Assembly (NCBI GenBank): GCA_945859605.1
Contig: OX243814.1
Span: 17,213,350 to 17,277,349 of the forward strand
DNA: 64,000 nucleotides
Source: Lumbricus rubellus
Taxonomy: Eukaryota; Annelida; Clitellata; Crassiclitellata; Lumbricidae
Direction of reading: 5' to 3'
Made by a program: the position numbers and the translations under genes
Shown here: positions 12,862-25,903 of the stretch, in pieces
How the letters are laid out: each line of letters starts with the position of its first letter
Numbering within the stretch: the stretch's first letter is position 1
Notes under the pieces: generated by a model
Seen by the model: the letters and a program-made list of their open reading frames with translations, nothing else
The model's database searches: none
Told to the model about the DNA's origin: nothing

Positions 12862-14280
12862 ACAAGAATGTAAAAGGACAGAAAATAGAGAAAAAGTGAA
12901 ACCAATTTTCATACCGTTCACCACAGATATGTACCGTGTAAGATAAACTATAAATACAGAACATAATAGATTGCATGAAATAATCTCAAAATGCCAAATA
13001 TAAAACTTCTTTTCGCTGGACACTATAAATAAGAATCTTAAAATAAATCATGACTAATCGCAGCAAACAAACCTCAACGAGAGGTGACAAAATTGATAAA
13101 TAACATATCAACAATTGCCGTCAAATTCTTCGCACGTATGCAAGCACTAAGCTACAGGTCATTTGGGGGCAAAACCATAATATGTTTACAAACTCTTTAC
13201 AAAATAACTTTCATAAAATAACTTTGATAAAAGTAAGAAGGTCATCGTGTCATAACTGGAAAAACAACAAATTTGGAATTTTCAGAATAGCCTGCGTGAG
13301 CAAACCTCGAGTTGCACCAAAAGCAATTTTTAAAATAGTATACATTGTCGTAGAATGTGTGTGGTCCTAATCAAGAATCTGCAACTTGAGTGGATCTCTT
13401 ACTTAATTGCTAAAGATGCATGCTAATGATGGAACCATTCCCCTGTATCAATTCATTTCATAAGGAAGGCAGACCAGTCATGTAAATTATATTTTTAATG
13501 AGAATTGAAACACCAGTAAAATAGACAGAAACTTAAACAGTACAACCGTGAAAAAAACTCTTACATTGTTTCATGATCGTAGATGAGGCATGGCAGTGGC
13601 AACGTACAACTGATGTGATCAGGATCTTAACAAGACACTGCAATTTAAATTGCTATGCAGCACAATCAATTCATAATTAACTAAATAATTTGAACTCATG
13701 ATCAACATTTCTTGCCATTTTGTTTAGACGAGTAAAAATTAAAAATTTTCCATGTTCGACCACGGATTCACATGAAACATAACAGTCGAATAAGTCAAGC
13801 AAGTCATTAAGAAACACCGTAGGTGAGTCACACTTGTAGCAATACACGTCTCAATGAACCTTTCATTAACAAAAGAAAAACACCGTGAAAGGTTTTTAGA
13901 GTTGTCGCAATAATTATGTCTTTCAATCTACGCATCATGATCAAAAGGAGAAATGTTTCCGCTAGAATCAGCATTTCCAAACGTCAATAAAATGTCAACA
14001 AAACAGGCAAGTCTACCAGATACCGGAATCGTGAAACACATGTCCCGCCATACGTTGGCATACAACGTATGCAGTCCACATAGACACGATTACCACGGGT
14101 GCCGATCGTGAACACTGGTACGCAGAGTCAGGCGTTTGACTTAAATATCTCTCAACAATTTAGTTTACAGCAGCAGCCAGTATGTATAGGCTTGGGATAC
14201 TACACAGTCAGAATCTACCGGTTTTCGTCAATTTTGCGCTAACGTCAGAAAGTTTATGTCTCCTAGAAACACAACGAACG
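12862..14280. other. Intergenic and AKAP1 3' flank
   Basis: Downstream of AKAP1 on its coding strand. No exon, RNA gene or transposon end was recognised. It probably contains the AKAP1 3'UTR. Confidence 0.35.
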
Positions 14281-14345
14281 TTGGCTGACAACATCGGCTG
14301 ACAACGTCGGCTGACAGACAACGTCGGCTGACAGACAACGTCGGC
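14281..14345. repeat. Short tandem repeat, 17-bp unit
   Basis: The unit 'cggctgacagacaacgt' is repeated about 3.5 times just 3' of the AKAP1 stop codon, so it may be transcribed in the 3'UTR. Confidence 0.7.
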
Positions 14346-14402
14346 AAGTCGAGCACCAAAGAAGCCAATTACAGAGACAGCGTATCATCATCATCGTCGC
14401 CT

Positions 14403-17400
14403 TCACTGCTCCAACCAACGTGCCACACCACGATTAACAAGTTCACGGTTGATAAATTTAGACTGCAAACGAAGAAAACAAAAGCAGGATGTCAAGAGAA
14501 CTAATAACTGACACAGTGAGAAGACAGCCCTAAAAGTACACAGCCTTGTAAACTCATCTTCCCTAAGATGCCGAGTCAATTGCTTACTCCCTGACCCCAC
14601 TACTGCCATCGACAAGAATATTTCTGTAATTTTTTCTTTTCACTATATTCTCGTACGCAAAGATAACTAACTACATATTTACTTGATATTTATGCAAATT
14701 ATCTTGGAACTATTACAGAACAGACTGTTTCTAGACTGGACACTATAAATAAAGCAATGCAACGTTGTTGACTGGACATCAGTAATAAATAAAACATTAT
14801 AGATTCAACACTGGAACTCTCACCAGGTTGGGACGTTATATTAACATTAGTTTTGCACAGCAGGGTGTCCAATGACACGAATGACATCATACCTGGCTAC
14901 CGTTGAGTTTCGTGAGGAGAATGTACGGTACTTGGTCTTCTTCGACGGCTACAGCCTCAGCCTGCAAGATGGAGCCACTCACCAACTCGACCAGAACAGA
15001 TGCCGACTCAGGTGGAAAATCTTCTTCATCTACAAAGACCAACAAACCATAAAGTATGCAGAACGTAGCCAGCATAAAACCATTTACATACCTCATCCCT
15101 TCAGCCAGCAATGCAAGGCTGTTTTTAACGTGTACTGTGCAGTGCAGTTCTAAATGACTTTTGTGCAGCTGTAGAATCACTTCTGCGCAGTTAGAACTAG
15201 CAAAAAGGTCATTGTCCTTCGATTGGAAGTAATTTACCATAGAGGATTGGACGGAAAAAAGAAGGGGTTGTGCAGTTCTAAAAAATTTTTAAAAACAGCC
15301 CTGCAGCAATGGATGACTCCTAAGGTACTGGACATGAGTCCAGTGATATCGGTGAACTTGTCATTATTTCCCAGCCTACACTGCGACCATATTATACTGC
15401 TTTGCATGCAACAGAGGCATGTTAGATTAACGTAAAATTTAAACCAAAAATGTCCACGAATATTGCTGCATACATAGATGACCCACAAAAAAGTCTGGAC
15501 AAGAAATCAACGCATGAACTACACCGGGCCGAAAGTAATTCCAGGGTTTCAACTCCATGTCAACCTCTAAGATGGTCACCATCACCTGTAAAAGTGTTCA
15601 GAAAAGATTTCCTGCATGGCAGTATCTGGGCTTCTGGCGCAAAATTCATCCACATGTAACAGAAAATCTACAACTTTAATGAAGAGCTCTATTGGTGTCC
15701 TAGACACTTTAGTAGGCTCGTCATCAATCGTAATCAATCGTAAATTTATATAGTGCCATTTCGAGAGAAACTCCTCAGAGGCACTCCATGTGTTAAGGTT
15801 GTGAAGAGAACTTAGTAGTGACATCTTGAGGCACTTTAAGGCATTGGATCCATTCCTGTGAACATACATAACAAATAAATAACCCTATGTTTCACTTACC
15901 ACTCGGACTGATAACACCAAAGAGGTAACACTCGATTGCCTGAAATGGCAAGGTTGTGAAATCCCTCCTAAAAATACAAGAGAAATCTTATTTAGACATC
16001 TGTAAAACCATTGCCAAAATTCATCTCCACATAAATAAATACCGGTAGATTTAAGAGGCCATTCAAAACAGTTTTTCTCATGGTTGAATTACAAAACAAA
16101 GATGAAAACAAGAAGTATGATATAATCAGTCAGTGGTACTCAAATGTTCCCATTTGCTAGCATATTAATCAACGGTCTTTGTTGCCAAATTAGATTTCGT
16201 CACACTATGCATCTATCCATTAAATGAATAAGAATTTATATTTAAAAATTTGCATATGCACATACAAATTCTGACAGTAAAGTTGTGCAGGCTACAACAT
16301 TGCTTTATTAATGAGAGACTGTATAAAACCTCAAGAATGAAAAGTGCAATAATGCTTGCTCTTCACTGGTCAGTTTTCGAGGATAGTTACAACATTTGGC
16401 AAAATGAAAAAATAACATAAAGCCAGACGTATAACACAGAGACTGCCCCATCTGCAAGTAATTTTTCTCCTAAACATAGGAGAGTAATCAAGAAAATATT
16501 GTCTACGTTCTAAATGGTTTCCTTCAGGACCACCTACCTGATCTGCTTGAGGGCCGTTCCTGGAACCCTGACGTATCCACCGTAGTCGACCAATTTAACA
16601 TCACACTCATCACTTTCGGTATAAACACTGATGACTTGCACACGGTACCAGTAGCTGTCAATCAGAGCTACACAGACCACGCCCACTGAAAAGACAATAA
16701 GAGAAGTAATTAATAATGTCAATCAGAGTCCTGAAATAATATACATGTATATCAACACTTTTAAATTCTATCAGATCATAAAAATCCCAAAATTTTGGAC
16801 ACCAAAACCCTGACCATGTCATATCAACACACTATGCAAAATCTTGGGTCGCAAAGGTTTGTCAGTCACTCATTAAATTGAGTAAAGCGGGGAGGAGACC
16901 CGACCGACGACTCCAATTGGAGCGTAGACTCGGAACCGACCTGGGCTGGCGAATCAAAGTCCACCGTGCCCACCTTCTCGTGGTGCGACCTGTTAGTAAC
17001 CTTTCCGTATGGAAGGGTGAACGAACGGGCACGGATGGCAAACAGGGGGAAGGCAATGGCAAACCACCCCTTATCTTCTGCCAAGAAAATTGAAATGATG
17101 TATCCAAAGAGTAAATCAACGATAGTCACCAAAGGTGAGACCCTCAGGCCTGAGGGTGACTTAATGGCTACTGGGGATGAGCACAGTGACGAGTCGGGAG
17201 ATTCAGGTTCTAATGAAGCCACAGGACCAAAGCCGAAAGGACGTCCAGCGGCGGATATGGCCAGAAAACAAAGACTTGACATGAGCTGTAAAAAAGCTAT
17301 GAAAGTCGGATCATGGAACGTCAGAAGCATGCAGAGTGGGAAGATGGACATCATCCAAAAAGAGATGGGAAGGATGGATATAGCGATACTGGGATTATGT

Positions 17401-20400
17401 GAGACAAGATGGAAGGGAAAAGGACATTTTAGTTGGAACGGTTTTAAGATAGTAATGTCTGGGCAGGATGAGAGGAGAAGAAACGGAGTAGCAATCATGT
17501 GCGATAGAACGAGCGCTGATGCGATAATGGGATACAATACAGTGAGTGACAGAGTACTGAGTGTAAGATTTCGGGGTGGAAAGATCAACACAACAATCAT
17601 ACAAGTATATGCTCCTACAGCGATGGCGACGGAGGAGGAGCAGGAAGCTTTTTACTTGGACCTGCAAGGAACAATTGACACAACACCGAGAGGAGATATA
17701 ATGGTGATTATGGGTGACTTTAACGCGAAAGTTGGTGAGGACAGAAATGGAAAGGAAGAAGTAGTGGGTAAGTACGGACTGGGTGTACGGAATGAGGCGG
17801 GGGAAAGAATGGTGGAGTTCTGTTATTCCAATGAGCTAAGAATAATGAATACATGGTTCGAACAACCGAAAAGAAGACTTTATACATGGACGACGCCGGA
17901 TGGAAAAACATCGAAATCAGATCGACTACGTGGTGGTGAACAAAAGATGGAAGAGCACGATAAAAGACGTAAGAACAAGACCGGGGGCGGATTGCGGAAC
18001 AGACCACGAGCTATTAGTGGCTACATTGCAGCTAAAGTTGAAGAAGATGAAGAGAGATAAAAGACTGACCAGTTTTGATTGCAAAGGCATAACACCAGAA
18101 TACAGAGTAGAGATAAAGAATAGGTTTGAGATCTTAGAGAGAGACAATACAATGGAAGAGCAGGATACCAACACGTTATGAACAAAGATGAAAACTGCGA
18201 TCCAGGAGACTGCGGAGAAACATGTACCAAAGAAAACGTCAAGGAAAACTACCTCATGGCTATCCAAAGAGACCATTGAGGTGGCAATAGAAAGGAGAGA
18301 AGCAAAGAAGGAAGGGAACAGAGATAGGGTAAAAACGTTGAATAGGACCTTCCAAAGGAAGGCAAGGGAGGATAAAGAAAACCATCTCAAGGAAATGTGC
18401 AGGGAGCTGGAGGAAGAAGGAAAGAAAGGAAGAACTAAAGAACTGTTCGCAAAGATGAAGGAAATAACGAAGACAGCAGACCCTAGAATGGGTTCACTCA
18501 AGACGAAGGATGGGAAGATAATAGGAGATGAGGAGGAGATAAAGGAAAGATGGAGAGAGTATACGGAAGAGTTGTACATGGAAGATGAATGTGTCGAGAA
18601 GGAAAACATCAAAATAGAGGAAGTCGAAAACGAACCAGAGATATTGGAGGTAGAGGTGGAGTGGGCGATAAAACAACTCAAGGACAACAAAGCGCCAGGA
18701 CATGATGGAATACCTATAGAACTGGTAAAAGCGGGAGATGAAGCAGTGGTGAGGACTATTACAAAACTATGCAATCAAATCTGGAGAACTGCGGAGTGGC
18801 CGGAGGACTGGAAAAGGTCCGTGTTCATACCAATATTCAAGAAAGGAGACGCGAGAGAGTGTGAAAATTATCGAACGATAGCGATGATATCGCACACGAG
18901 CAAAATACTCCTCAAAATAATACACAAAAGAATGGAGAAGACAATCGAAAGGGAATTACCAGCCAACCAAGCGGGATTCAGGAAGGCGCGAGGAACGCGC
19001 GATCACATCGCCAATATAAGGTGGATTATGGAGAGACAGAGGGAATACGGTCAACAGGTGCATATGTGTTTTATAGACTACAGCAAAGCGTTTGATTGCA
19101 TAGACCATACGTTACTGTGGAAGACATTGATTGAGATGGGAATACCGCTACATCTGGTAAAACTACTAAAAGGTCTTTATGTGGATCAAGAGGCGGTGAT
19201 AAGAACTGAATATGGAGATACGAGTAAATTTAAAATAAGGAAAGGAGTGAGGCAGGGGTGCATTTTGTCCCCTTTCCTGTTCAATCTGTATGCCGAGAGA
19301 ATTATGAGGAGAGCTGGATTGGAGGAGGCAACAGAGGGGGTAAGGATAGCGGGGAAAATACTGAATAATCTGAGGTACGCCGATGATACGACATTATTGG
19401 CGGGTAAGAGGGACGACCTAGTCGAGTTAATAAGAAGAGTCAGGAAGGAAAGCGAAAAGGCGGGACTATACTTCAATGTAAAGAAAACAAAGGTTATGAC
19501 AACTGCAACATGGGAAAACTTTGAGGTGGATGGAGAAACGATAGAGGTAGTATCGAGCTTCACATTCCTGGGATCTATGATAGAGAAGGAGGGAAGAAGT
19601 GATATGGAAATAAGGAGGAGGGTAACAATGGGGAAAACGGCAATGAACGGTCTGGAAAAGATTTGGAAGGATAAATACGTGAGCAGGGAAACAAAGAAAA
19701 GACTGGTAAAAGCACTGATCTTCCCAGTGGTCCTATATGGATGCGAGACATGGACAAAGACACGGGATATGGAAAAGAAAATCAATGCATGTGAGATGTG
19801 GATTTGGAGAAAGATGCTAAGGATTTCATGGACGGAGAAGAGAACTAACGAATCGGTGCGCGTGGAGCTCGGAATAGAGAGGGAGGAGACACTGCAGCAA
19901 ACAGCAACTTGGAGGAAACTGAGCTACTTCGGCCATGTGATGAGATCTAATGGTTTGGAAAAGGAGCTGATGACGGCATGCGGTGAGGGAAGGAGAAGAT
20001 GTGGAAGGCCAAGGAAGAAATGGTTGGATGAGGTACAGGAAAAGTCTGGCATGAGACTGGAGGAGCTAAGAGAGGCGACTAGGGAGAGGATCAACTGGAG
20101 AGGATACATCAGGGATATCGCCAGAGCTGCAGAAGCTGACGGCACCAGGTGACCAGGTGATGCAAAATCTAGCCTTTTCTGTGACAGTGGGCCCAGGGGT
20201 CTGGAGTGGGCTCACAACAAGAGAAACTTCTGCCTCCTTGAGCTCTTATTGAAGCAATTTTTTTAATCAACTCAAAACTTTAATTTCGACTTGCTACAGT
20301 CAGGTAGTGCCCTTGAATAGATGGCAGTGCTACAATAAATTCTTGAACGAATGAAGATCCTCTACAAGAAAAACAGCAAAGAGAAACTCATATTTTCTTC

Positions 20401-23400
20401 CGTACCTTCATAAGGTTGTGGAAGATGGGGAGTCTGAGCATCACCATCGTAGCACTGCAGCATCATCTGCATCTGCAACTCGAGATGCGGAAACGTCGGA
20501 TGAGACGGCTGCTGAACGAAGACGTGATTGGCGGCAATGACTCTCGAAACGATAACATCCATACGAACACCCATCGGTAGATTCAGCTACAAGAAAACAT
20601 ACTACAGGAGTAACCAAAACACTACAAGAGTAACTAAAACACTACAAGAGTAACCAAAACACTACATGAGTAACTAAAACACTACAAGAGTAACTAAACA
20701 CTTGTTGGTAGTCTTAAAACTGTCATTACTTCGTAGCCACATTCCGGGTCTCTTACAGAGGCTCATCACCGGCACAAAGTCATTCTACCTGTAATAATTC
20801 CCACTAATTTACCCAATTATTCATTCTCACCTGCTAAGTACATTCCTAAACAGTCAACATTGCTAACTGCATAAAGCCATCATTAACACCTACATAAAGT
20901 CATCATTCTTACTTGCACAAAGTCATAATTTTTACCTGCATAAAGTGTCATAATTCCTACCTGCATAAAGCACCATCATTTTTACCGGCACAAAGTCAGC
21001 CACCATTCCTCCTGGCACAAAGCACCATCCTTCCTCCTGGCACAAAGCACCATCATTTTTACCTGCACAAAGCACCATCATACCTACCTGCATGATGCTT
21101 TCTGTTGGTGGCAAAAGTTCTTCGGGAACAGTCTGAGTATAGTTCACATTTGGATATCTACTCTCAGGAAACTTTGACTTGATCAGCCGCAGAGCCAATG
21201 TCACTTGTCGTTTTGTGCCTGAAATATCCACATGTTAATTAGTATACCCTGCTTTAACACATTTAGCACATCATGCCCTTAAGTACATATATAAGCCCTT
21301 AAGCAGGGACTATTTAATGCCACACATAATAATTTTCTACCTCGTATGGTAGGATCCTAAGACTCTTTGGACCCATGCACAAGTTAACAAATGACTAATG
21401 GACCCCCCCCCCTATATAGTGGGGTCAATGATCCCTTCAAGGTCTATCCTTGTGGCCTTCCCCCATTGACTTCAATTTACAAAGTACTGTATGATTGACC
21501 AGTTGGTTACAAAGATAATTTCTTAACTCGTATACATGAATCAATACAGTCAATGTGTCAGTCATGAGAATTTCCTATGCCAGTTTAACAACCACTAACA
21601 CATACACCAACTCCACACTGAGTTCACAGCTTACAAAAAAATCTTCTTGGTGACAGCTAATCTACAATTTATTGTATACACTAATTTTTTCAGCATTGCT
21701 ACCAACGAATGGTCAACTTTCAACTGGTCCTTTAGCCTATTTCAGGTCTTTAGGCCTTAGTCTTGACTGAATATTTTCAATTGCAGCTGCACGTTCAAAC
21801 AACCAATAACCGATGGACAAGTGCTGTGAAATGCAACAGTCAGATGTAGATTAGAACTGGAATGTTTTACATGGCTTGAACCCTCCTATTTATATAGCTT
21901 TTGCAGAACGCATCCAACCACTGAACAGCAGACTCATCAGCCACATGCAAGGCGGTGAAACCACCCGGGAAGCGAGAACCTTCCAAAAAATTTGACATTT
22001 TCAAGTCTGCACAGTGCACATTAATAACTTTCAGTTAACGAGTACTTCTGTACCAAACCAGACATATTAGATTAAAAAAATCAAGCCATCTGTTTCAGTG
22101 GTTACATAACCACAAGAGAACTGTATTAAAAAAATGTAGACACTGGAAAGCAGAGCTTACCGTGTGTTGCCTTCTAAAGGTAACAATTTGGGTAACCTTT
22201 AAAAATGTCAGCACTCATTTCAAAGATTAATCAGGAGGTTAGTTACAGCTCTAGGAAAAGGCCTTAGAGATATCAGCACAATACAGCAACGTTGTCACAA
22301 AATTTCCTAAATGAGCCAAACGTCCGTCAATGCAGCAGATTGATAGCTTATAAAATTTAAAAAATAGTGGTACAGTCCACAATTTGCATACCTTATTTTA
22401 TTTTCTATTTTATTATTACTGATTATTATTTTTTATTATTATTTATTTATTTTATTAGGAGAACTCCCATACTCATTTCCCTGTCTGGAAAAAGAGATTA
22501 TACAGGGAAATGTACCGGGAGCAAGAGCACGAGGAAGGTTGAGGATGGGATGTCAACATCGGAGAATGGCATCTTTTGATCGGACTTTGATGGAGACAAG
22601 AGACAGAAGGAGATGGAGAAAACTTGTTCATGAAGCGATTAACCTTCGCATCGATGATGGTTGAACACAAGACAAATAGTGTCACTTCAAGACTATCTAC
22701 TCAGAAGTGCTCACAGCCCAACCTCGGCTAAATAGAACAATTTTAAGGCAGGAGAAGCACATGGTGAAACCAACCTTCAAGAACAACAACCCGGAAAGTT
22801 GTCGTCGTCAGCTTGTTCTTGACGACAATATCGGCGCCGGACTTCTCTCGGATCGACAGAACGTTTCGTCCTTGTTTGCCAATCAGACGACCGCACAAAT
22901 CTGACGGGAAGTCAAACTGATAGACAACGCGAGACTTCTCCGCTTCCCCGTCTGGATTCTCTCCTCCTGCTCCTTCGCCCAATTGCCTCTGAGCAGCCTA
23001 AAGCAAACATGGCAATCCTATATTGCCACCTGACTTGCATTCCAGACAGACACACTTTCGAATTGATGCAATATCAGCAGACACAACTAATGCAGTCAAA
23101 GGCAAAGCCATTGTAGAGAAGTTTAAAGGTAAAGCCAATGCATTGTCATGGGTCCTATTTACATAGCACTAAACAAGACCATGATCGTGGGACAGAATGC
23201 CCTAAACCTCGTCTGAAAGAGACTAAAAAACACACAGTCTGTACAGTAGATTCTATGGAAATCTGATTCAGAAGGAAAGAATAATTCTAGTGAAGCAACC
23301 CCCCATTGTGCCATGGCGGCACAACCAGACTGCCATATAATGTCGCAGAATGAATAGATATGTCCAGATTATTTCAGTTTCACCAAAGTTACATCGTGTC

Positions 23401-25436
23401 CATTTTCTATACGGACTACATAGTGACTAACAACCAGACTGACAAAAGAAAGAAAAACAACTAGGTCTTTTACGTTCCAGTAGTAAATCATACTGGATCA
23501 AAAGTAAATAACTAGCTGTCGTAGGTTGGTGAACCTGCCACATTTCAAATAACTGCAACCTAATACAGATCTGCCCAATCAACATATCAATTACATTTTC
23601 AATTAAACTCTTGTCATCCTGCCAATGTAGTATGTATAAAAAGATCATTAGGACTCACATAAGCAGCTAAAAAATCTAGGTCAGACATTCATATTTTGCG
23701 ATAAATTACAATTACTTGTAAAAGAAACTTGAACATAATTCAGCCAATAGTTTAATTAAGTCAGCGGTTCCCAACCCGTGGCCCGCGGGCCAAAAGTGGC
23801 CCGCCAGGCCTCAAAAAGTGGCCCTCATCCCGCAAAGAATTCAGAAAAAATATATAACAAATTGACAGTTTGGACAGGATAGAGCACATAATTTTTTCTA
23901 ATTCAAATTATTTTACTCTAGCGTTTACAAATGACATCAAAGATTCTATTTTGAATCAATTTTAACTTTTTAAATTTCCTTTTAGTTAGTCAAATTTTAA
24001 TCTTGTGGCCCCTTATGTACTTCAACTAAGAAAAAGTGGCCCTCTTGTTCTCCAACTTATAAAATGTGGCCCTCAAATCAAAAAAGGTTGGGAACCACTG
24101 AATTAAGTGAAATTGCAAAAACTGTAAAACCAGAAAAGAATAAATAAAAGAAGAAAAAGGTAGGCTCTTTTCCGTAATGGTAAAAAGCACAGAAGAAAAG
24201 AGGTTATGAGCTTGATAACTTGTATTGTACAACTATAACTTTCAAAGTCATCCTAAAAAGCTACACGGAAACAGCAAATTTACTCACAACAGCATATTTG
24301 TCTTGAGTCTCACTGCCCGACTCGCTTACGTAATCGCATCCCGATTCTGAATTTTCCGAGCCAGTGACGGCATTTGACAGACAATTACTTTCTACACTTC
24401 TTACAGATTCAACCGACTCCAAACCGTTTTCTGTAACCTGTCCAACAGACAACTCAGAATCTAAACGTGACTTGTGGTGTGGGGAGCTGACAGACGATGA
24501 TGACGTGCCATTTTCCATCTGTGCTGCAACTTTTACACGAATATCATCACAGGTTTCGAGATCATCAGGTTGGGTGCGGTGGTGGCTTTGAGAATTGCCT
24601 GATGTAAAGCTAGCTCCCTGTGGACTGTTTTCTGAGACCATTGCCGATGTTTGTGTAGGAACCGCTGAGCGTTGGACGACCTTCTCTACATTCTCCTCTG
24701 TTAATGAACGATCTTCTCCAACATTTGGACTCATCATTCCCGATTCAATGCCTTCGAAACACTTCTCAAGCTGCTGAATATCTCTTTCTGTTACTGACTG
24801 GGTTCTGACATTGCAGCCATCTGTTCGCAAGTTCCATTCAACGTTGCTGGCCTCAACTTCTGGCCTCACGTCATCACTCGTGACTTTAACCGGCAAAACA
24901 GACTTAACCGCAACATCTTCCGTCCCTGTCTTCCTGGTGGTATTATTGGCTTTGGTATGCAAGCTAGATGATCCAGCTACTTCACTTTCTGGTTTGGTTT
25001 TGCCATCAGGAGTGATGACCTTGGAGGAATCGACCTGTGACTTTAACGCGGCGACACCAGCGTCATTCCGTGACATCGACAAGTCAGAATTTGTGAGAGA
25101 GCAATCATCGTCAGCTGCTTTCGCCGACGACTCTAAGGTGGCATGATTGACTTTGTTCTGTGACTCCGAATTGACTTCCGTCTCCGAATCCCACTTGGCA
25201 TCATAGGGATCCGCACCAGCGACTCCTTTCCGTGACTTGGCGTCGACGACATCGTTGCGTGAATCTGATTCCGCATCGGTAACTTCGATGGTTGGAACAA
25301 TCTGTGGTTGATCTGTAGATGGCTTTATGGCGTTCTGTGATGGCTTCTGCTTAGGTCGTCGGCTAAACAGCCACAGCGCATACAGGATGGCTGTAGGTGT
25401 TGCCGTTAGAATGAATAACTTCAGTCGTGTCCACAT
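14403..25436 (-). CDS. AKAP1: A-kinase anchoring protein 1, mitochondrial (KH + Tudor), complete
   Basis: AKAP1 anchors PKA and other enzymes, and binds mRNA, at the mitochondrial outer membrane. Coding exons: 24288-25436, 22775-22997, 21088-21218, 20406-20586, 16538-16685, 15900-15967, 14893-15029 and 14403-14462. All phases join, giving about 698 aa. Residues 5-25 are a hydrophobic anchor (LKLFILTATPTAILYALWLF) followed by basic RRPKQK, the mitochondrial targeting layout. A long Ser/Asp/Glu-rich region follows. The KH domain carries GRLIGKQGRNV (GxxG loop). Next come NHVFVQQPSHPTF, a Tudor core WYRVQVISVY...VKLVDYGGYVRV, DFTTLPFQ and a final INRELVNRGVARWLEQ, all in vertebrate AKAP1 order. 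No PKA RII-binding helix was pinpointed. An AG acceptor directly precedes the ATG, implying an upstream non-coding exon. One intron holds an antisense LINE. Confidence 0.93.
15114..15303 (+). mobile_element. hAT-type MITE, family A, copy 1
   Basis: 190 bp in an AKAP1 intron, from CAAGGCTGTTTTTAA to TTAAAAACAGCCCTG, with perfect 8-bp duplications CAGCAATG at 15106-15113 and 15304-15311. The interior has 'gattggaagtaatttacca' and 'gttgtgcagtt', shared with copies near 43 kb and 60 kb. Confidence 0.88.
15730..15800 (-). repeat. SINE 3' fragment
   Basis: 'aaatttatatagtgcc' followed by 'ctcctcagaggcactcc' is the reverse of the 3' part of the tRNA-derived SINE seen whole at 63391-63600. Confidence 0.6.
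16860..20240 (+). mobile_element. RTE-type LINE (BovB-like), nearly full length, antisense in AKAP1 intron
   Basis: A non-LTR retrotransposon with an apurinic-type endonuclease followed by reverse transcriptase in one reading direction, with a short leader and short 3' tail, as usual for the RTE clade. The endonuclease pattern (GSWNVRSM, IQVYAPT, GDFNAKVG, RRLYTWT.PDG) and the RT and C-terminal patterns strongly resemble BovB/RTE proteins. It lies between AKAP1 exons at 16538-16685 and 20406-20586, opposite to the host gene. Exact ends and target duplications could not be fixed by eye. Confidence 0.88.
16966..20152 (+). pseudogene. RTE endonuclease-reverse transcriptase ORF, one frameshift and one stop
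   Basis: The reading starts at Met 16966. The endonuclease core begins near MKVGSWNVRSM (about 17298) and includes GDFNAKVG. In an A-run at about 17905-17915 the frame shifts by one, and the protein continues as NQIDYVVVNKRW, then GTDHELLVATL in the other frame. A TGA at 18179-18181 interrupts it, after which the frame stays open from 18188 to 20152. The RT contains GFRKARGTRDHIANIRWIM, FIDYSKAFDCIDH (motif A), GVRQGCILSPFLFNLY and YADD (catalytic, about 19378). The C-terminus has VVLYGCETW, then RRCGRPRKKWLDEVQ. Only two lesions in about 1060 codons suggests recent activity, and a base-call error could explain the frameshift. Confidence 0.85.
20601..20700. repeat. 20-bp tandem repeat, five copies
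   Basis: The unit 'actacaagagtaactaaaac' is repeated about five times beside the AKAP1 exon at 20406-20586, within the intron. Confidence 0.85.
20868..21090. repeat. Degenerate 22-28 bp tandem repeat next to an AKAP1 exon
   Basis: 'cctgcataaagtcatcatt' and 'cctggcacaaagcaccatc' type units recur about eight times, ending exactly at the donor of the exon 21088-21218. The last units include the splice-donor region (tacctacctg). Confidence 0.75.
22480..22665 (+). mobile_element. LINE 3' end remnant
   Basis: An open stretch ending in TGA encodes ARARGRLRMG, then TLMETRDRRRWRKLVHEA, the typical C-terminal tail of LINE reverse-transcriptase ORFs. It sits antisense in the AKAP1 intron before the KH exon. 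A 5'-truncated insertion of a family different from the RTE element. Confidence 0.7.
23762..24100. mobile_element. hAT-type MITE (CAGCGGTTCCCAACC ends)
   Basis: 339 bp from CAGCGGTTCCCAACC to GGTTGGGAACCACTG, with perfect 8-bp target duplications AATTAAGT at 23754-23761 and 24101-24108. The interior repeats 'agtggccctc' words and has no transposase. Termini of this kind are classic for hAT/Charlie-like elements. It sits in the first coding-to-KH intron of AKAP1. Confidence 0.9.
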
Positions 25437-25731
25437 TCTACAAAGACAGAGATCATGCGGCTCAAGGTCATATCTGTGGCAATATAAAGGTCATCAGAAG
25501 GATTTTTTAACAAAAATATCTTGCAGACTGCAATTATTCACCCCAAACATCAACTTTTAAGACCCCAAAACATCTTTAATAGTTCTACCAACTAAAGAAA
25601 GAGACATAGGTGCATTTTGATGACATTTCAAGCATTTACTGGCATTAAAAAATAGGCAAGCACATAAACTGCCAACAGACAGACTTATTTTGTTACTGGA
25701 CACAGAAGATTATTAGATTGTAATCAGTACA

Positions 25732-25903
25732 CAGCCATGCAATTTCAGCAGGTCATGGAAGTTTAATATATAGCAGGTTGAAGAAGTGAAATGCAAACAA
25801 GATCTTAAAAATTCCAAAGAACTTTTGGCTGGCAATAAAGCAGGTCAAGAGAACAATAGGCAGGTCAAATGACCTTCGGCAACCTATGGTGTCAACGCCA
25901 CTG
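25732..25903 (+). mobile_element. hAT-type MITE, family C, copy 2
   Basis: 172 bp ending CAACGCCACTG, with perfect 8-bp duplications TCAGTACA at 25724-25731 and 25904-25911. Contains 'caggtcaagagaacaatagg', related to 40620-40660. Upstream of the AKAP1 first coding exon. Confidence 0.82.

Noticed and set aside
17926..18774. 282-aa minus-strand frame
   Set aside because: It is the antisense shadow of the LINE reverse-transcriptase ORF.
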